Source: Flavobacteriaceae bacterium
GTDB lineage: Bacteria > Bacteroidota > Bacteroidia > Flavobacteriales > Flavobacteriaceae
Assembly: GCA_024743095.1 (NCBI GenBank)
Contig: JANSXF010000036.1
Location: forward strand, 1-43,194
Length of the DNA: 43,194 bases
Direction of reading: 5' to 3'
In this document: piece by piece, positions 34,180-43,088 of the stretch
How positions within the stretch are numbered: the first letter of the stretch is position 1
Layout of the letters: each line of letters opens with the position of its first letter
Translations under genes and position numbers: made by a program
The notes under the pieces: generated by a model
What the model was told of the DNA's origin: nothing
Database searches by the model: none
The model's input: the letters and a program-made list of their open reading frames with translations, nothing else

Positions 34180-34452
34180 ATGAACAAAACAGAATTAATC
34201 GATGCTATGGCAGCTGATGCTGGCATCACTAAAGCAGCAGCAAAAAAAGCATTGGAATCTTTCTTGGGAAATGTAGAAGGAACGCTTAAAAAGGGAGACA
34301 GAGTTTCCTTGGTAGGTTTTGGTTCTTGGTCAGTTTCTAAAAGAAGTGCTAGAGAAGGTAGAAATCCACAAACTGGTGCTACCATTAAGATTGCCGCTAA
34401 GAACGTTGTAAAGTTCAAAGCAGGTGCTGAATTGAGCGGTGCAGTTAACTAA
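34180..34452 (+). CDS. hup: HU family nucleoid DNA-binding protein
   Basis: 90 aa, basic. N-terminal helices MNKTELIDAMAADAGITKAA, then the beta-arm region FGSWSVSKRSAREGRNPQTG with conserved Pro that intercalates DNA. Binds and bends DNA without strong sequence preference. Low-GC spacer upstream, own terminator downstream. Confidence 0.97.
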   Translation: MNKTELIDAMAADAGITKAAAKKALESFLGNVEGTLKKGDRVSLVGFGSWSVSKRSAREGRNPQTGATIKIAAKNVVKFKAGAELSGAVN

Positions 34453-34473
34453 TCAATTATTTATTTATATATG

Positions 34474-34502
34474 AAAGCACTCCTTTTAGGGGTGCTTTTT
34501 TA
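34474..34502 (+). terminator. Intrinsic terminator after HU
   Basis: 10-bp stem AAAGCACTCC / GGGGTGCTTT with one wobble pair, loop TTTTA, followed by a T run. Confidence 0.85.
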
Positions 34503-34522
34503 GTTTATATGCACTGTGTTTT

Positions 34523-34552
34523 TTGCATATGTAGAATAATATGTTAAATTTA
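34523..34552 (+). promoter_or_regulatory. Promoter of the YqgE gene
   Basis: TTG at 34523-34525, 19-base spacer, TAAATTTA at 34545-34552 (one mismatch to TAnnTTTG). ATG at 34572 is about 12 bases after the expected start. Confidence 0.55.
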
Positions 34553-34571
34553 AGTACAAGAAAAATTGTAA

Positions 34572-35132
34572 ATGGTAAGCCAAAAGCCTAAAAAAGGGAA
34601 TTTACTTATTGCGGAACCTTCACTTACCGGTGACGTTTCCTTCAATAGGTCCGTTGTACTTATTGCCGAACACAATCACGAGGGTTCGGTCGGCTTTATT
34701 TTGAACAAACCTTTGGACTACACTATTTGCGACCTTATTTCCGATATTACCATTCCCTTTCAAGTTTTTAATGGCGGCCCCGTGGAACAGGACAATCTTT
34801 ATTTTATCCATAAGGTTCCCGAGCTCATTGAAAACAGCATTGAAATTTCCGATGGTATATTTTGGGGCGGTAATTTTGAAATGACCGTTGAGCTGATCAA
34901 CAGCGGAACCATTACCGAACAGGACATTCGTTTCTTTTTGGGCTACTCTGGTTGGGGAATCAGCCAGTTGGACCAAGAACTTTCATCCAAATCCTGGGTG
35001 GTATTACCCAATGCGTATGAAAGCAGTATTTTGGAAAAAGCTGCCAATGTCTTTTGGAAAGAAAAAATGATGGAGCTAGGCGGAGATTATGTTTTATGGT
35101 CGAATGCTCCCGAAAATCCATCACTCAATTAA
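34572..35132 (+). CDS. YqgE/AlgH family protein (UPF0301)
   Basis: 186 aa. N-terminal GNLLIAEPSLTGDVSFNRSVVLIAEH and the central GFILNKPLD are the YqgE/AlgH fingerprint; GYSGWGISQLDQEL near 125 is also typical. The family has a compact alpha/beta fold; AlgH was linked to alginate regulation in Pseudomonas but the biochemical role is unknown. Convergent with the aminotransferase, overlapping by four bases. Confidence 0.95.
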   Translation: MVSQKPKKGNLLIAEPSLTGDVSFNRSVVLIAEHNHEGSVGFILNKPLDYTICDLISDITIPFQVFNGGPVEQDNLYFIHKVPELIENSIEISDGIFWGGNFEMTVELINSGTITEQDIRFFLGYSGWGISQLDQELSSKSWVVLPNAYESSILEKAANVFWKEKMMELGGDYVLWSNAPENPSLN

Positions 35133-35974
35133 CCTATCCGGGCCTTTGCATTTAATTTTCCGACCAAGCTTTTTGCAACTTTGGTATCAAACTCTTTTTT
35201 CCTGTATTTGCTAATGGGTTGAATGCCCATGATGGAATTGGTAATAAACAGCTCATCCACTTTTTGAAGCTCAAAAGGGGAAATGGAGTCCTCGACCAAA
35301 TCATACTCTTCGGAGCCTGCAATGATTTTCATAAGGTTTTTTCTAATGATGCCGTCCAAACAGCCATCGCTGAGCGGTGGTGTCTTGATTTCGTTGCCTT
35401 GTACCAAAAATAGATTACCGTTAATGGCCTCGACCACCTTTTTGTCGGTATTGACCAATAAACAATTGGCATAGCCGTTTTCTTCGGCATATATCCCTGC
35501 CACCACATTCAATATTTTATTGGTGGATTTTAAGTTGGACAGCATATCCTTGTTCACGTAGTAATCTTTGAACAATTCAACCTCATACCCACCTTCTTCA
35601 ATAATAAAGAAAGGGGAATCCATGGCACTAACCTCTATAACGTAGGATGTATCATTGGTAATTGGGGTATACAATCCTCCTTCATTTCTAAATACGGTTA
35701 AGCGAACGCGGACCGCTCCACTGTCCAATTTATTGGAGGTGATGGTCTTTTTAATTTCCCCTTCCAAAAACTCCAGTGTGAATTCCATTGGGATTTCCAT
35801 ACGCAAAATACGCATGGAGGCCATTAACCTAAAGTAATGGTCTTCCCAAAAAAAGAGGGTCCCCTTTACATAGCGGACCGATTCAAAAAGGGCATCACCG
35901 TATTTGAAGGCCCTGTTGCCCCCTGTGAAAATTGACTTATCCGCTGCTAAAAGTTCTCCGTTGTAATTGACCAT
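35129..35974 (-). CDS. PLP-dependent class IV aminotransferase (IlvE/PabC type)
   Basis: 281 aa. Fold-type IV pattern: N-terminal MVNYNGELLAADKSIFTGGNRAFKYGDALFES, then a strand-rich body with Lys in the expected PLP position (ILKSTNKILN region near 150), and a C-terminal region EEYDLVEDSISPFELQKVDELFITNS. Could be branched-chain aminotransferase, D-amino acid aminotransferase or 4-amino-4-deoxychorismate lyase; sequence alone does not decide. Its start codon follows the T run of an upstream terminator (35981-36000), with a -7 box further upstream. Confidence 0.85.
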   Translation of the reverse strand: MVNYNGELLAADKSIFTGGNRAFKYGDALFESVRYVKGTLFFWEDHYFRLMASMRILRMEIPMEFTLEFLEGEIKKTITSNKLDSGAVRVRLTVFRNEGGLYTPITNDTSYVIEVSAMDSPFFIIEEGGYEVELFKDYYVNKDMLSNLKSTNKILNVVAGIYAEENGYANCLLVNTDKKVVEAINGNLFLVQGNEIKTPPLSDGCLDGIIRKNLMKIIAGSEEYDLVEDSISPFELQKVDELFITNSIMGIQPISKYRKKEFDTKVAKSLVGKLNAKARIG

Positions 35975-36000
35975 AAAAAAGTCCCGATTTTAATCGGGAC
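35975..36000 (-). terminator. Intrinsic terminator abutting the aminotransferase start codon
   Basis: On the minus strand: GTCCCGATT AA(A) AATCGGGAC hairpin (36000-35981), then T6 (35980-35975), then ATG of the aminotransferase. It would stop transcripts of the START-like gene just before the next coding region. Confidence 0.75.
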
Positions 36001-36008
36001 CAAAGATA
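36001..36008 (-). promoter_or_regulatory. -7 promoter element TATCTTTG for the aminotransferase gene
   Basis: Complement of CAAAGATA; perfect TAnnTTTG match directly upstream of the terminator hairpin. A start 7 bases downstream (about 35994) would lie inside the hairpin, so this promoter's own transcript would not contain the whole terminator. Confidence 0.5.
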
Positions 36009-36028
36009 CGGTTTACCTGAGAAAAGCA

Positions 36029-36412
36029 CTAGGTTGAACCCAGAACCTGTTTTAGGTCGGAAACCTGGTTTTCCCAAAGCATTTTTGCCTCGTCAACCTC
36101 GTCATCCTCAGCAAAGTCTGTTATGAATAATGAAACATCCTTTGTTATCTCATCAACTATTATCCGCATTTCAAAAAATGAACCATCCTCATTTTCCTCC
36201 CATGCCAGCTTTACAAACTCCTCACTTTTTCTTTTGAGGAGTTTTGCCCTTTCTTCTGCACCATCCCAAATAAAGGTGAATATTTCTCCACGGGAATTAA
36301 CATTATCGGCATACCATTCAGACAGTCCCGAAGGAGTGGAAATATATTGGTAAAGTAACTGAGGTGAAGCTTGAATAACAAACTCCAGTTCAAATTTAAC
36401 CTTATCACTCAT
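36029..36412 (-). CDS. START-like/AHSA1-type domain protein
   Basis: 127 aa from ATG 36412 (MSDKVKFELEFVIQASPQLL). An upstream extension to 36544 would overlap the tRNA promoter and add a hydrophobic, AT-rich stretch, so the shorter form is chosen. The SRPBCC helix-grip pattern is visible: ISTPSGLSEWYAD, then FTFIWDG, alternating strands, and a C-terminal acidic helix. Bacteroidota START-like protein; ligand unknown. It is followed by a terminator. Confidence 0.82.
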   Translation of the reverse strand: MSDKVKFELEFVIQASPQLLYQYISTPSGLSEWYADNVNSRGEIFTFIWDGAEERAKLLKRKSEEFVKLAWEENEDGSFFEMRIIVDEITKDVSLFITDFAEDDEVDEAKMLWENQVSDLKQVLGST

Positions 36413-36499
36413 TGTCGTGTTCTTTAAATCGTTTTTCAACTTTTGTATAATTTGGGAAGATATAAAAATAAATATCAAATAATAAATTAATAATGAATT

Positions 36500-36530
36500 T
36501 TGATTCAGCGAAAATTTAAACATATATTTG
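36500..36530 (+). promoter_or_regulatory. Promoter of the tRNA gene
   Basis: TTG at 36500-36502, 20-base spacer, TATATTTG at 36523-36530: a textbook Bacteroidota promoter. The tRNA begins 20 bases downstream. Confidence 0.75.
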
Positions 36531-36550
36531 CACCCGCTTAGCAAAATGAC

Positions 36551-36624
36551 GGCGAGGTAGCTCAGCTGGTTAGAGCGTCGGATTCATAACCCGGAGGCCG
36601 GGGGTTCAAGTCCCCCTCTCGCTA
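36551..36624 (+). tRNA. tRNA-Met (CAT anticodon)
   Basis: 74-nt cloverleaf: acceptor 7-bp stem, D stem GCTC/GAGC, anticodon loop TTCATAA, T stem GGGGG/CCCCC with TTCAAGT loop, discriminator A; CCA not encoded. Elongator tRNA-Met is most likely; a lysidine-modified tRNA-Ile2 with the same anticodon is possible. Confidence 0.95.
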
Positions 36625-36628
36625 CTAA

Positions 36629-36657
36629 AAAGACCACTTTTAAAGTGGTCTTTTTTT
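36629..36657 (+). terminator. Terminator after the tRNA
   Basis: Perfect 11-bp stem AAAGACCACTT / AAGTGGTCTTT, loop TTA, then T run. Confidence 0.9.
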
Positions 36658-37026
36658 GTTTGACAAACATCTAGTTTCTTCTCTTTTTCAATTTTGTCCA
36701 CCCCATCCTCCAACAATGGCATCAAAAACAAATAGGGGAATCACCTTGGCCTGTGTAGCACTTGCCTATCCTCTAATTATTGGTATTTGATCGTAATGTT
36801 GCACATCTTTTTAAAGCTATGAACGTATTATAAAATTCTAAAAAACGCACAGGTTTTATTTTTATTTTTTATGTTAAAAATGTGAATATTAAGAATTAAA
36901 AACAAAAAAATAACCTTTAATTTGAGTGATTCGTAAATTTAACCTCAAAAGGTTTAATGGGTTTTTATTGGAATTGAGTTCAAAAAAGGGGACTTTCGTG
37001 GTTGACTAATTCAAAAATTCATTCTA
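36658..37026. other. 369-bp spacer upstream of susC
   Basis: AT-rich. No clear TAnnTTTG/TTG promoter pair found. A 24-codon ORF at 36716-36790 looks hydrophobic but has no support. Probably holds the susC promoter and leader. Confidence 0.4.
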
Positions 37027-40000
37027 ATGAAGACAAAAACAAATGCGGTTTTTATACTGCTGTTAATGCTATTTGTGCAAGTTTCGTTTGCACAAAGTAG
37101 GACAATTACGGGGACGGTGACCTCCGCTTCCGATGGTCTGCCACTGCCAGGTGCCAATGTTATCGTAAAAGGTACCACCAATGGTGTGCAGACAGATTTT
37201 GATGGAAATTATTCCATTTCCGCCAGTAATGGACAAACATTGGTTTTTTCCTATCTGGGACTTAAGACCAAGGAAATCTCCGTTGGTTCGCAATCAGTTA
37301 TCAATGCAACCTTAGAAGAGGATGCCCAAGCTCTTGAAGAGGTAATCGTTACCGCTTACGGTACAAGTACCAAGGAGGCGTTTACTGGTTCTGCCAGTGT
37401 TGTTGGCGCCGAGGATTTGGCCATAAGGAACGTAACTTCTCCCATAGCGGCCATTGAAGGTCGTGCAACAGGGGTTCAGTTTACTTCGGCACAAGGGCCG
37501 GGTTCATCACCAGGAATCGTTATCCGTGGTGTGGGAACACTAAATGGGGATACCGACCCATTATTTATTGTGGATGGTATTCAATACGAAGGTTCCTTGA
37601 ACACCATCAACCAAGAGGATATCGAATCCTTTACCATTCTTAAGGATGCAGCTTCTACCTCATTGTATGGTTCGCGAGCTGCAAATGGTGTGGTTATCAT
37701 CACTACAAAAAGTGGTAGAAAAGGAGGGATACAGGTAAATGCTTCCATGCAATATGGTCTTGTATCCGAATCTATACCCTTCTACCCTGAACTTACACCG
37801 GGACAGTATTATGAAACCATGTGGGAAGCTTTGAGAAATACGGGTGCTGCGGGCGGAGACCCTGCATATGCTTCCGCAAATATTTATAATACGCTAGGCT
37901 ATAATCCGTTCGATGTGCCCAACGATCAAATTGTAGGGACAAATGGAAGGTTGAATCCAAATGCAAACGTAATATATGATAGCCTGGATTGGTACGACTT
38001 CTTGTCACGAACCGGGGTTCGACAAAATTATAATGTGAATGTTTCCGGTGGCGGAGACAATCATAAGGTATTTTTCTCTGCATCATATTTGGATGAAGAA
38101 AGCTATGTGATAACCTCTAATTTTGATCGTATAACAACAAGATTGAACGCAGAGTTTGATGTCAATGATAAATTGACCATTGGTGGTAGTGCCAATATTG
38201 CCATTACAGAGGCTGCCGCTCCAAGCTCCGCAGGTTCGGGAAGTATTGTAAACCCATTTAGCTTTGCTAAGGGCATAGGCTCCGTTTACCCCGTGTATGT
38301 CAACGACCTGCAGGGAAATATCGTAACAGACGTTTTTGGCAATCCCGTTTTTGATAGTGGAGAGGGCTTTCCCGAATATAATATAGGGTCAAGACCTGTC
38401 AATCAAGGGCGCCATGCACTACAAGAGCTTTTACTCAACGATGAGCGCAATAGAAACAATACCTATGGGTTTCGATTTTTTGCTGAGCAAGAAATATTCG
38501 ATGGCCTCAGTGTAAGGGTAAACTACGGTAGGGATATCAACGAGATACTTACCAAAGAATATGAAAATGCAGTAATCGGTGATGCCCAACCTGACGGAAG
38601 ATACGGTGAAGAACGTGCCAGAAGACAAGTTGAAAACTTTACCCAACTCTTGACCTATACCAAAAGTTTTGGTGACCACAATTTGGATATTACTGCTGGT
38701 CATGAAAGTTTCGATAGAACGTATTCAGAAAATAGTGGTACGGCCACCATTCAAGCTGCCAATGGAATCTTTGAATTTGATAACTTCTCCAATCTGGTAA
38801 GTTTGGCAGGGGCATCAACTAGAAAGTCCCTTGAAGGATATTTCTCAAGGGTCAATTACAATTATAAGAACAAATATTATATAAGTGGTTCTGTTAGACG
38901 AGATGGTTCTTCAGTATTTGATACAGATACAAGATGGGGTACCTTTTATTCCATTGGTGGTTCTTGGAGGATTGACCAAGAAGCTTTTCTTGAAGATTCA
39001 TCCGTAATCAATTCCTTGAAGTTAAGAGCTTCTTATGGTGAAGTCGGTAACGATGATCTTTTGGACTTTTTCCTTTCTCAACCAAGATTTTCGATTACCT
39101 CAAATGCTGCTGACCCAGCAATCATTTACACCGATATAGGTAATGCGGACCTGCAATGGGAAACTATGGAGAATTTTGATGTAGCATTGGAGTTTGCCTT
39201 GTTCAACAATTTCTTGGACGGTTCCATAGAATACTATAAAAAGAATTCATCTGATCTATTGTACAACTTGCCCATAGCGCCAAGTAATGGTCTAAACGAA
39301 GTGCCGGTAAACGTGGGTGACATGTTCAACTCAGGTTGGGAAATGGCATTGACTGCCAATTTTATCAATCAACCTGATTTTAAATGGAATGTTACCTTAC
39401 AGGCCTCAACGTTTAAAAACGAGATTACCAGTTTGCCCGATCCATTTGTAAATGATGACAAAAGATGGGAAGAAGGTCGTTCGAGATTTGATTTTTACAT
39501 TTTAAGGACTGCAGGGGTCGACCCACAAACTGGAGACCAATTGTTCCTTCAGTACGAATTTGACGAGGATGGCAATAGTGTTCCCGTAATGGATGCAAAT
39601 GGTGAAATTGCTACGACCAACGATTGGCAGGAAACAGTACGCGCCTACACAGGTGACAGCTCCATTCCCGACCTTTTGGGGTCCATTGCAAACAGCATCA
39701 GCTACAAAGGCTTTTCCTTTGATTTCTTGATCAATTACGGAATAGGAGGTTCAGTTTTGGACAATGGGTATTCGGCCATGATGCATAGTGGCACCTATGG
39801 TAGATCCTTTCATCCGGACATACTGAATGCTTGGAGACAGCCCGGAGACATCACCAATGTGCCTAGATTGGAAAACGGAAATAATGGCTTGGTAAGAACA
39901 GAATCTGAGCGTTTCTTGACAGATGCATCTTTCTGGTCCCTTAGAAACGTAAATCTCGGGTATACATTCGATACACGAATTGCCAATCAGCTCGGTCTAG

Positions 40001-40152
40001 ATCAGTTAAGAGTTTCCATATCCGGAGAAAATCTATATACCAAAAGTGAAAGAAAAGGACTTAACCCTCAGTTTAATCTAGCTGGAACAGGTTCAGGTAA
40101 CGACTTTAACCCAGCAAGAATCATCTCTTTGGGATTGAACGTAACTTTTTAA
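37027..40152 (+). CDS. SusC/RagA-family TonB-linked outer membrane protein
   Basis: 1041 aa. Signal peptide through about residue 23 (VQVSFAQ). CarboxypepD_reg-like domain (about 25-105: GTVTSASDGLPLPGANVIVKGT), then the TonB-dependent plug (about 115-230, with IRGVGTLNGDTDPLFIVDGI) and a 22-strand barrel to the C-terminal aromatic residue (…GLNVTF). Active uptake of oligosaccharides or peptides across the outer membrane together with the SusD partner ten bases downstream. The substrate is unknown: no glycosidase or regulator lies nearby in the window. Confidence 0.95.
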   Translation: MKTKTNAVFILLLMLFVQVSFAQSRTITGTVTSASDGLPLPGANVIVKGTTNGVQTDFDGNYSISASNGQTLVFSYLGLKTKEISVGSQSVINATLEEDAQALEEVIVTAYGTSTKEAFTGSASVVGAEDLAIRNVTSPIAAIEGRATGVQFTSAQGPGSSPGIVIRGVGTLNGDTDPLFIVDGIQYEGSLNTINQEDIESFTILKDAASTSLYGSRAANGVVIITTKSGRKGGIQVNASMQYGLVSESIPFYPELTPGQYYETMWEALRNTGAAGGDPAYASANIYNTLGYNPFDVPNDQIVGTNGRLNPNANVIYDSLDWYDFLSRTGVRQNYNVNVSGGGDNHKVFFSASYLDEESYVITSNFDRITTRLNAEFDVNDKLTIGGSANIAITEAAAPSSAGSGSIVNPFSFAKGIGSVYPVYVNDLQGNIVTDVFGNPVFDSGEGFPEYNIGSRPVNQGRHALQELLLNDERNRNNTYGFRFFAEQEIFDGLSVRVNYGRDINEILTKEYENAVIGDAQPDGRYGEERARRQVENFTQLLTYTKSFGDHNLDITAGHESFDRTYSENSGTATIQAANGIFEFDNFSNLVSLAGASTRKSLEGYFSRVNYNYKNKYYISGSVRRDGSSVFDTDTRWGTFYSIGGSWRIDQEAFLEDSSVINSLKLRASYGEVGNDDLLDFFLSQPRFSITSNAADPAIIYTDIGNADLQWETMENFDVALEFALFNNFLDGSIEYYKKNSSDLLYNLPIAPSNGLNEVPVNVGDMFNSGWEMALTANFINQPDFKWNVTLQASTFKNEITSLPDPFVNDDKRWEEGRSRFDFYILRTAGVDPQTGDQLFLQYEFDEDGNSVPVMDANGEIATTNDWQETVRAYTGDSSIPDLLGSIANSISYKGFSFDFLINYGIGGSVLDNGYSAMMHSGTYGRSFHPDILNAWRQPGDITNVPRLENGNNGLVRTESERFLTDASFWSLRNVNLGYTFDTRIANQLGLDQLRVSISGENLYTKSERKGLNPQFNLAGTGSGNDFNPARIISLGLNVTF

Positions 40153-40162
40153 AAAAATTATT

Positions 40163-41827
40163 ATGTTAAGAAAAATAAATTTATTGTTATTGGTATTCCT
40201 AGGGATTACAATAACTTCTTGTGACGACGATTTTTTGGAAACAACGCCTACAGATGCGATTTCCGCATCTGATGCGCTTGCCAACGAAGAGAACATGCAA
40301 CTGGTATTGAACGGTTTGCACCGTGGTCTATACGCACAGTTGCAGACCATTTTACCAGGTGGTAGTAGCAACAGGTCCGGTAACCATTATTGGATCCCTA
40401 TGGGGGACAACCTGACGGGAGACCTTATCCATTCCGCCAATGCGAACAACTTGGGATGGAGGGATGAAATGCAATGGAACTCCCATACAGATCAAACATC
40501 AATGACATGTGAACTGCTTTGGTACCACCGATATAACATTATATTGGGGGCCAATTTGCTCATCAATAGAGCTACGGATGGCACTTTGGTGGAATCTCCA
40601 ACACTCAATGAAATTTTGGGCCAAGCATATACTTATAGGGCATACGCTTACCTTTCATTGATTCAGCACTATGCAAAGGGTTATCTTATTGGTGATCCGG
40701 CCACCGACCCAGGTGTTCCATTGCTGTTTTCCTCAGAGTCACCGTTCACCAGTGAGCCAAGGTCAACAGTTCAGGAAATTTATGACCAAATTGAGACTGA
40801 CCTTGAAGCGGCAATAGCAGCGTTTGAAAATGGAACAGGTAGACCTAGTGGAGGTGCCGAAACAAAATCCCAATTGAATATTGACACCGCATACGGCCTA
40901 TTGGCTCGTACCGCGTTATCAAAAGGAGATTGGCAAACGGCTGCCGATGCTGCCGTTATGGCACGTCAAGACTATCCCTTGATGGGCGAAGATGACTGGA
41001 AGTCTGGATTTAACACCACTACCCTATCAGAAGTTATCTGGGGAAGTAACGTTATAGCGGCAGAGACCACCTTCTTCCGTTCGTATTTCTATTTGGCAAG
41101 CAACACATTTAATGGTAGCCAGATTAGAAATAACCCTAAGATTGCCGATAGAAGGCTCATCGATGCAACTCCGGACACGGATTACAGAAAGGATGTATTC
41201 ATTGCGGATGCCCCAAATACAAATAGCTCTGCGGCAAACAATGAAGGAGGAATTGACGGTGATACAGGTTTGCCAAGAGATCCAAATTATGCCAATGATC
41301 TTGAAGGTTACAATGATCGAATAGAAGAAATCAATTCAACTTATGGCATTACAAGCTCATTTAACTTGCACCCTTACATGCACTTTAAATTGAAAAATGC
41401 GAACCCAGGCTCTACAGATCCCGATGATATCATATATATGCGATCTTCGGAAATGTATCTGATAGAGGCAGAAGCATTGACCATGTTAAATGATATTTCC
41501 GGAGCGCAAGATGCTTTGGAGCCTTTAGGCTCAGAGCGTGACAGTGCCTACGATGTATCCGTATACAACACCCAAGAAGCTTTGATGGAGCATATTAAGT
41601 TCCAAAGAAGGTTGGAACTTTGGGGCGAAGGTTTTGGTTATACCGACCATATCAGATGGGATGAAGGTATAGACCATGCAGCCGATGGAGGTTCTGGAGC
41701 TTCCGAGGTGCTATATCAAAATGTTTTTCAAGTGGAACGCCCATCGGTAAATGAAGATTGGATATTTAAAATTCCACAGGCCGAGCTTGATGCGAATCCA
41801 AATTTGTCACCGTCCGACCAAAACTAG
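40163..41827 (+). CDS. SusD/RagB-family nutrient-binding outer membrane lipoprotein
   Basis: 554 aa, lipobox TITSC with Cys20. TPR-rich SusD fold: N-terminal helices around MQLVLNGLHRGLYAQLQ, then the RagB region with AYTYRAYAYLSLIQHYAKG and the C-terminal RRLELWGEGFGYTDHIRWDEG. Caps the SusC barrel and captures substrate. Ten bases separate it from susC, so they form one operon, followed by a strong terminator. Confidence 0.95.
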   Translation: MLRKINLLLLVFLGITITSCDDDFLETTPTDAISASDALANEENMQLVLNGLHRGLYAQLQTILPGGSSNRSGNHYWIPMGDNLTGDLIHSANANNLGWRDEMQWNSHTDQTSMTCELLWYHRYNIILGANLLINRATDGTLVESPTLNEILGQAYTYRAYAYLSLIQHYAKGYLIGDPATDPGVPLLFSSESPFTSEPRSTVQEIYDQIETDLEAAIAAFENGTGRPSGGAETKSQLNIDTAYGLLARTALSKGDWQTAADAAVMARQDYPLMGEDDWKSGFNTTTLSEVIWGSNVIAAETTFFRSYFYLASNTFNGSQIRNNPKIADRRLIDATPDTDYRKDVFIADAPNTNSSAANNEGGIDGDTGLPRDPNYANDLEGYNDRIEEINSTYGITSSFNLHPYMHFKLKNANPGSTDPDDIIYMRSSEMYLIEAEALTMLNDISGAQDALEPLGSERDSAYDVSVYNTQEALMEHIKFQRRLELWGEGFGYTDHIRWDEGIDHAADGGSGASEVLYQNVFQVERPSVNEDWIFKIPQAELDANPNLSPSDQN

Positions 41828-41851
41828 GACGATGTGATGACAATCATAAAG

Positions 41852-41885
41852 AGGCCGCCTAAAGAGTTTTAGGCGGTCTTTTTTA
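41852..41885 (+). terminator. Intrinsic terminator after susD
   Basis: 12-bp stem AGGCCGCCTAAA / TTTAGGCGGTCT with one wobble, loop GAGT, then T run. Confidence 0.9.
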
Positions 41886-41930
41886 TATTTGGCCTATTTG
41901 CCTGTTTTCAATTTTGAACCAGCAATAAAA

Positions 41931-42227
41931 TTAATGAGTTAAAAGGTGTTGAGGGTTTATGCCCTTAACCCTACCTGTGTGCCCTATTTCGGTCGCTACT
42001 TTGCCCTTAAGCTCCCATAGCCGGGTACGGCAAAGGACAATAATCTCCATGGCGGCATCAATGGTACTGGGCGTTGATGATTCGATTTCCGCTATTCGTA
42101 TTTCAAGTTCGGATTTGTGCAATGTTCTTTTCATACTTAAAAAGTTAAGGCACATAAACAGGTCGCTGCAGATTCGGGTCTTTCCATCACGGTCGATGAA
42201 CACCTCAAATATGGCCCACTTCATCAA
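41931..42227 (-). CDS. Possible small protein, unknown (98 aa)
   Basis: 98 codons from ATG 42227 (or 42224). Begins MKWAIFEVFIDRDGKTRICSD, then a lysine/glutamate-rich middle (KRTLHKSELEIRIAEIESS) and a helical end. Composition is compatible with a real protein; no family recognised and no clear promoter. The opposite strand has an overlapping ORF of similar size that looks less protein-like. Confidence 0.4.
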   Translation of the reverse strand: MMKWAIFEVFIDRDGKTRICSDLFMCLNFLSMKRTLHKSELEIRIAEIESSTPSTIDAAMEIIVLCRTRLWELKGKVATEIGHTGRVKGINPQHLLTH

Positions 42228-42641
42228 AAAATAAAAAATTGTTTTCCGGTGTTTTACAAAACCATATGTTTTTTAACGGGCCGAGGGCACCCAAAAATCA
42301 GCTTGACCCTATATAGCCAAGGCGTTGGCAAAAGATAGGTGCCATTTGAGAACCGGTTTTTACGCAGCAACGGCAATTTGTAAATAACCGAGATCAAAAC
42401 AGCTCATTTTTTCAACTATCCAAAACATCCCAAAAAAGCACATCCTTTCCCATTTATACCCTATATCCGACAAGATTTAAGGAAAAAAATGCCAAATGAT
42501 CGGATTTTGACAAACGATTCCCGTGTTTTGCCATTTTTTATCCCATTGTTGTTCAATAACTTAGCAGCGCATTATCATTGAAGTATGATATTGTTCAAGT
42601 TTTTCAAAAACCGATGTCCGACCCATTTGATCCAGTAATCC
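42228..42641. other. 414-bp spacer before the MauE-like gene
   Basis: No gene and no clear consensus promoter seen. It contains an interrupted repeat TTGTTCAA / TTGTTCAAG around 42552-42600 flanking the probable start region, and an AT-rich stretch near 42440-42540. Probably the 5' regulatory region of the downstream operon. Confidence 0.35.
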
Positions 42642-43088
42642 ATGAAAGTACATCACATACATAAGAAGCATCTTATCAATGCCATTGCAGTATTGCTCAT
42701 TTTCCTATTTGTCTATGCGGCTACCAGTAAGCTATGGGATTTTGGGCAGTTCAAGGTACAATTGGGACAATCCCCTATTCTAACGGCCTATGCGCAATGG
42801 GTCGCTTGGGGCGTTCCCGCTATAGAATACCTCCTCACCCTTCTATTGGTAATGGGCACCACTCGATATCTGGCATTTTTTGGGTCCCTGGCCCTGATGA
42901 CCATGTTCACCACCTATATTATTTTGGTGCTCAATTTCAGTGATTATATCCCCTGCTCCTGTGGTGGCGTTCTCCAAGACCTGGGGTGGACCGAACATAT
43001 CCTGTTCAATCTGTTTTTTATTGTCCTTTCGATAATCGCCATTCTGCTATCAAGGAACCATCAAATCCGTAAAACACCAATATCATGA
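42642..43088 (+). CDS. MauE/DoxX-like redox-associated membrane protein
   Basis: 148 aa with four hydrophobic segments (about 12-28, 52-70, 75-98, 118-138). Short extracytoplasmic loop with a Cys pair, IPCSCGGVLQDLGW. This architecture fits the MauE/DoxX group, linked to disulfide or redox processes (MauE is needed for methylamine dehydrogenase maturation). Here it may keep a partner protein's thiols in order. Its stop overlaps the start of the next gene (ATGA), so the pair is translationally coupled. Confidence 0.8.
   Translation: MKVHHIHKKHLINAIAVLLIFLFVYAATSKLWDFGQFKVQLGQSPILTAYAQWVAWGVPAIEYLLTLLLVMGTTRYLAFFGSLALMTMFTTYIILVLNFSDYIPCSCGGVLQDLGWTEHILFNLFFIVLSIIAILLSRNHQIRKTPIS

Noticed and set aside
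36716..36790. 24-codon hydrophobic ORF before susC
   Set aside because: Too short, no spacing to neighbours, no promoter; could be chance.
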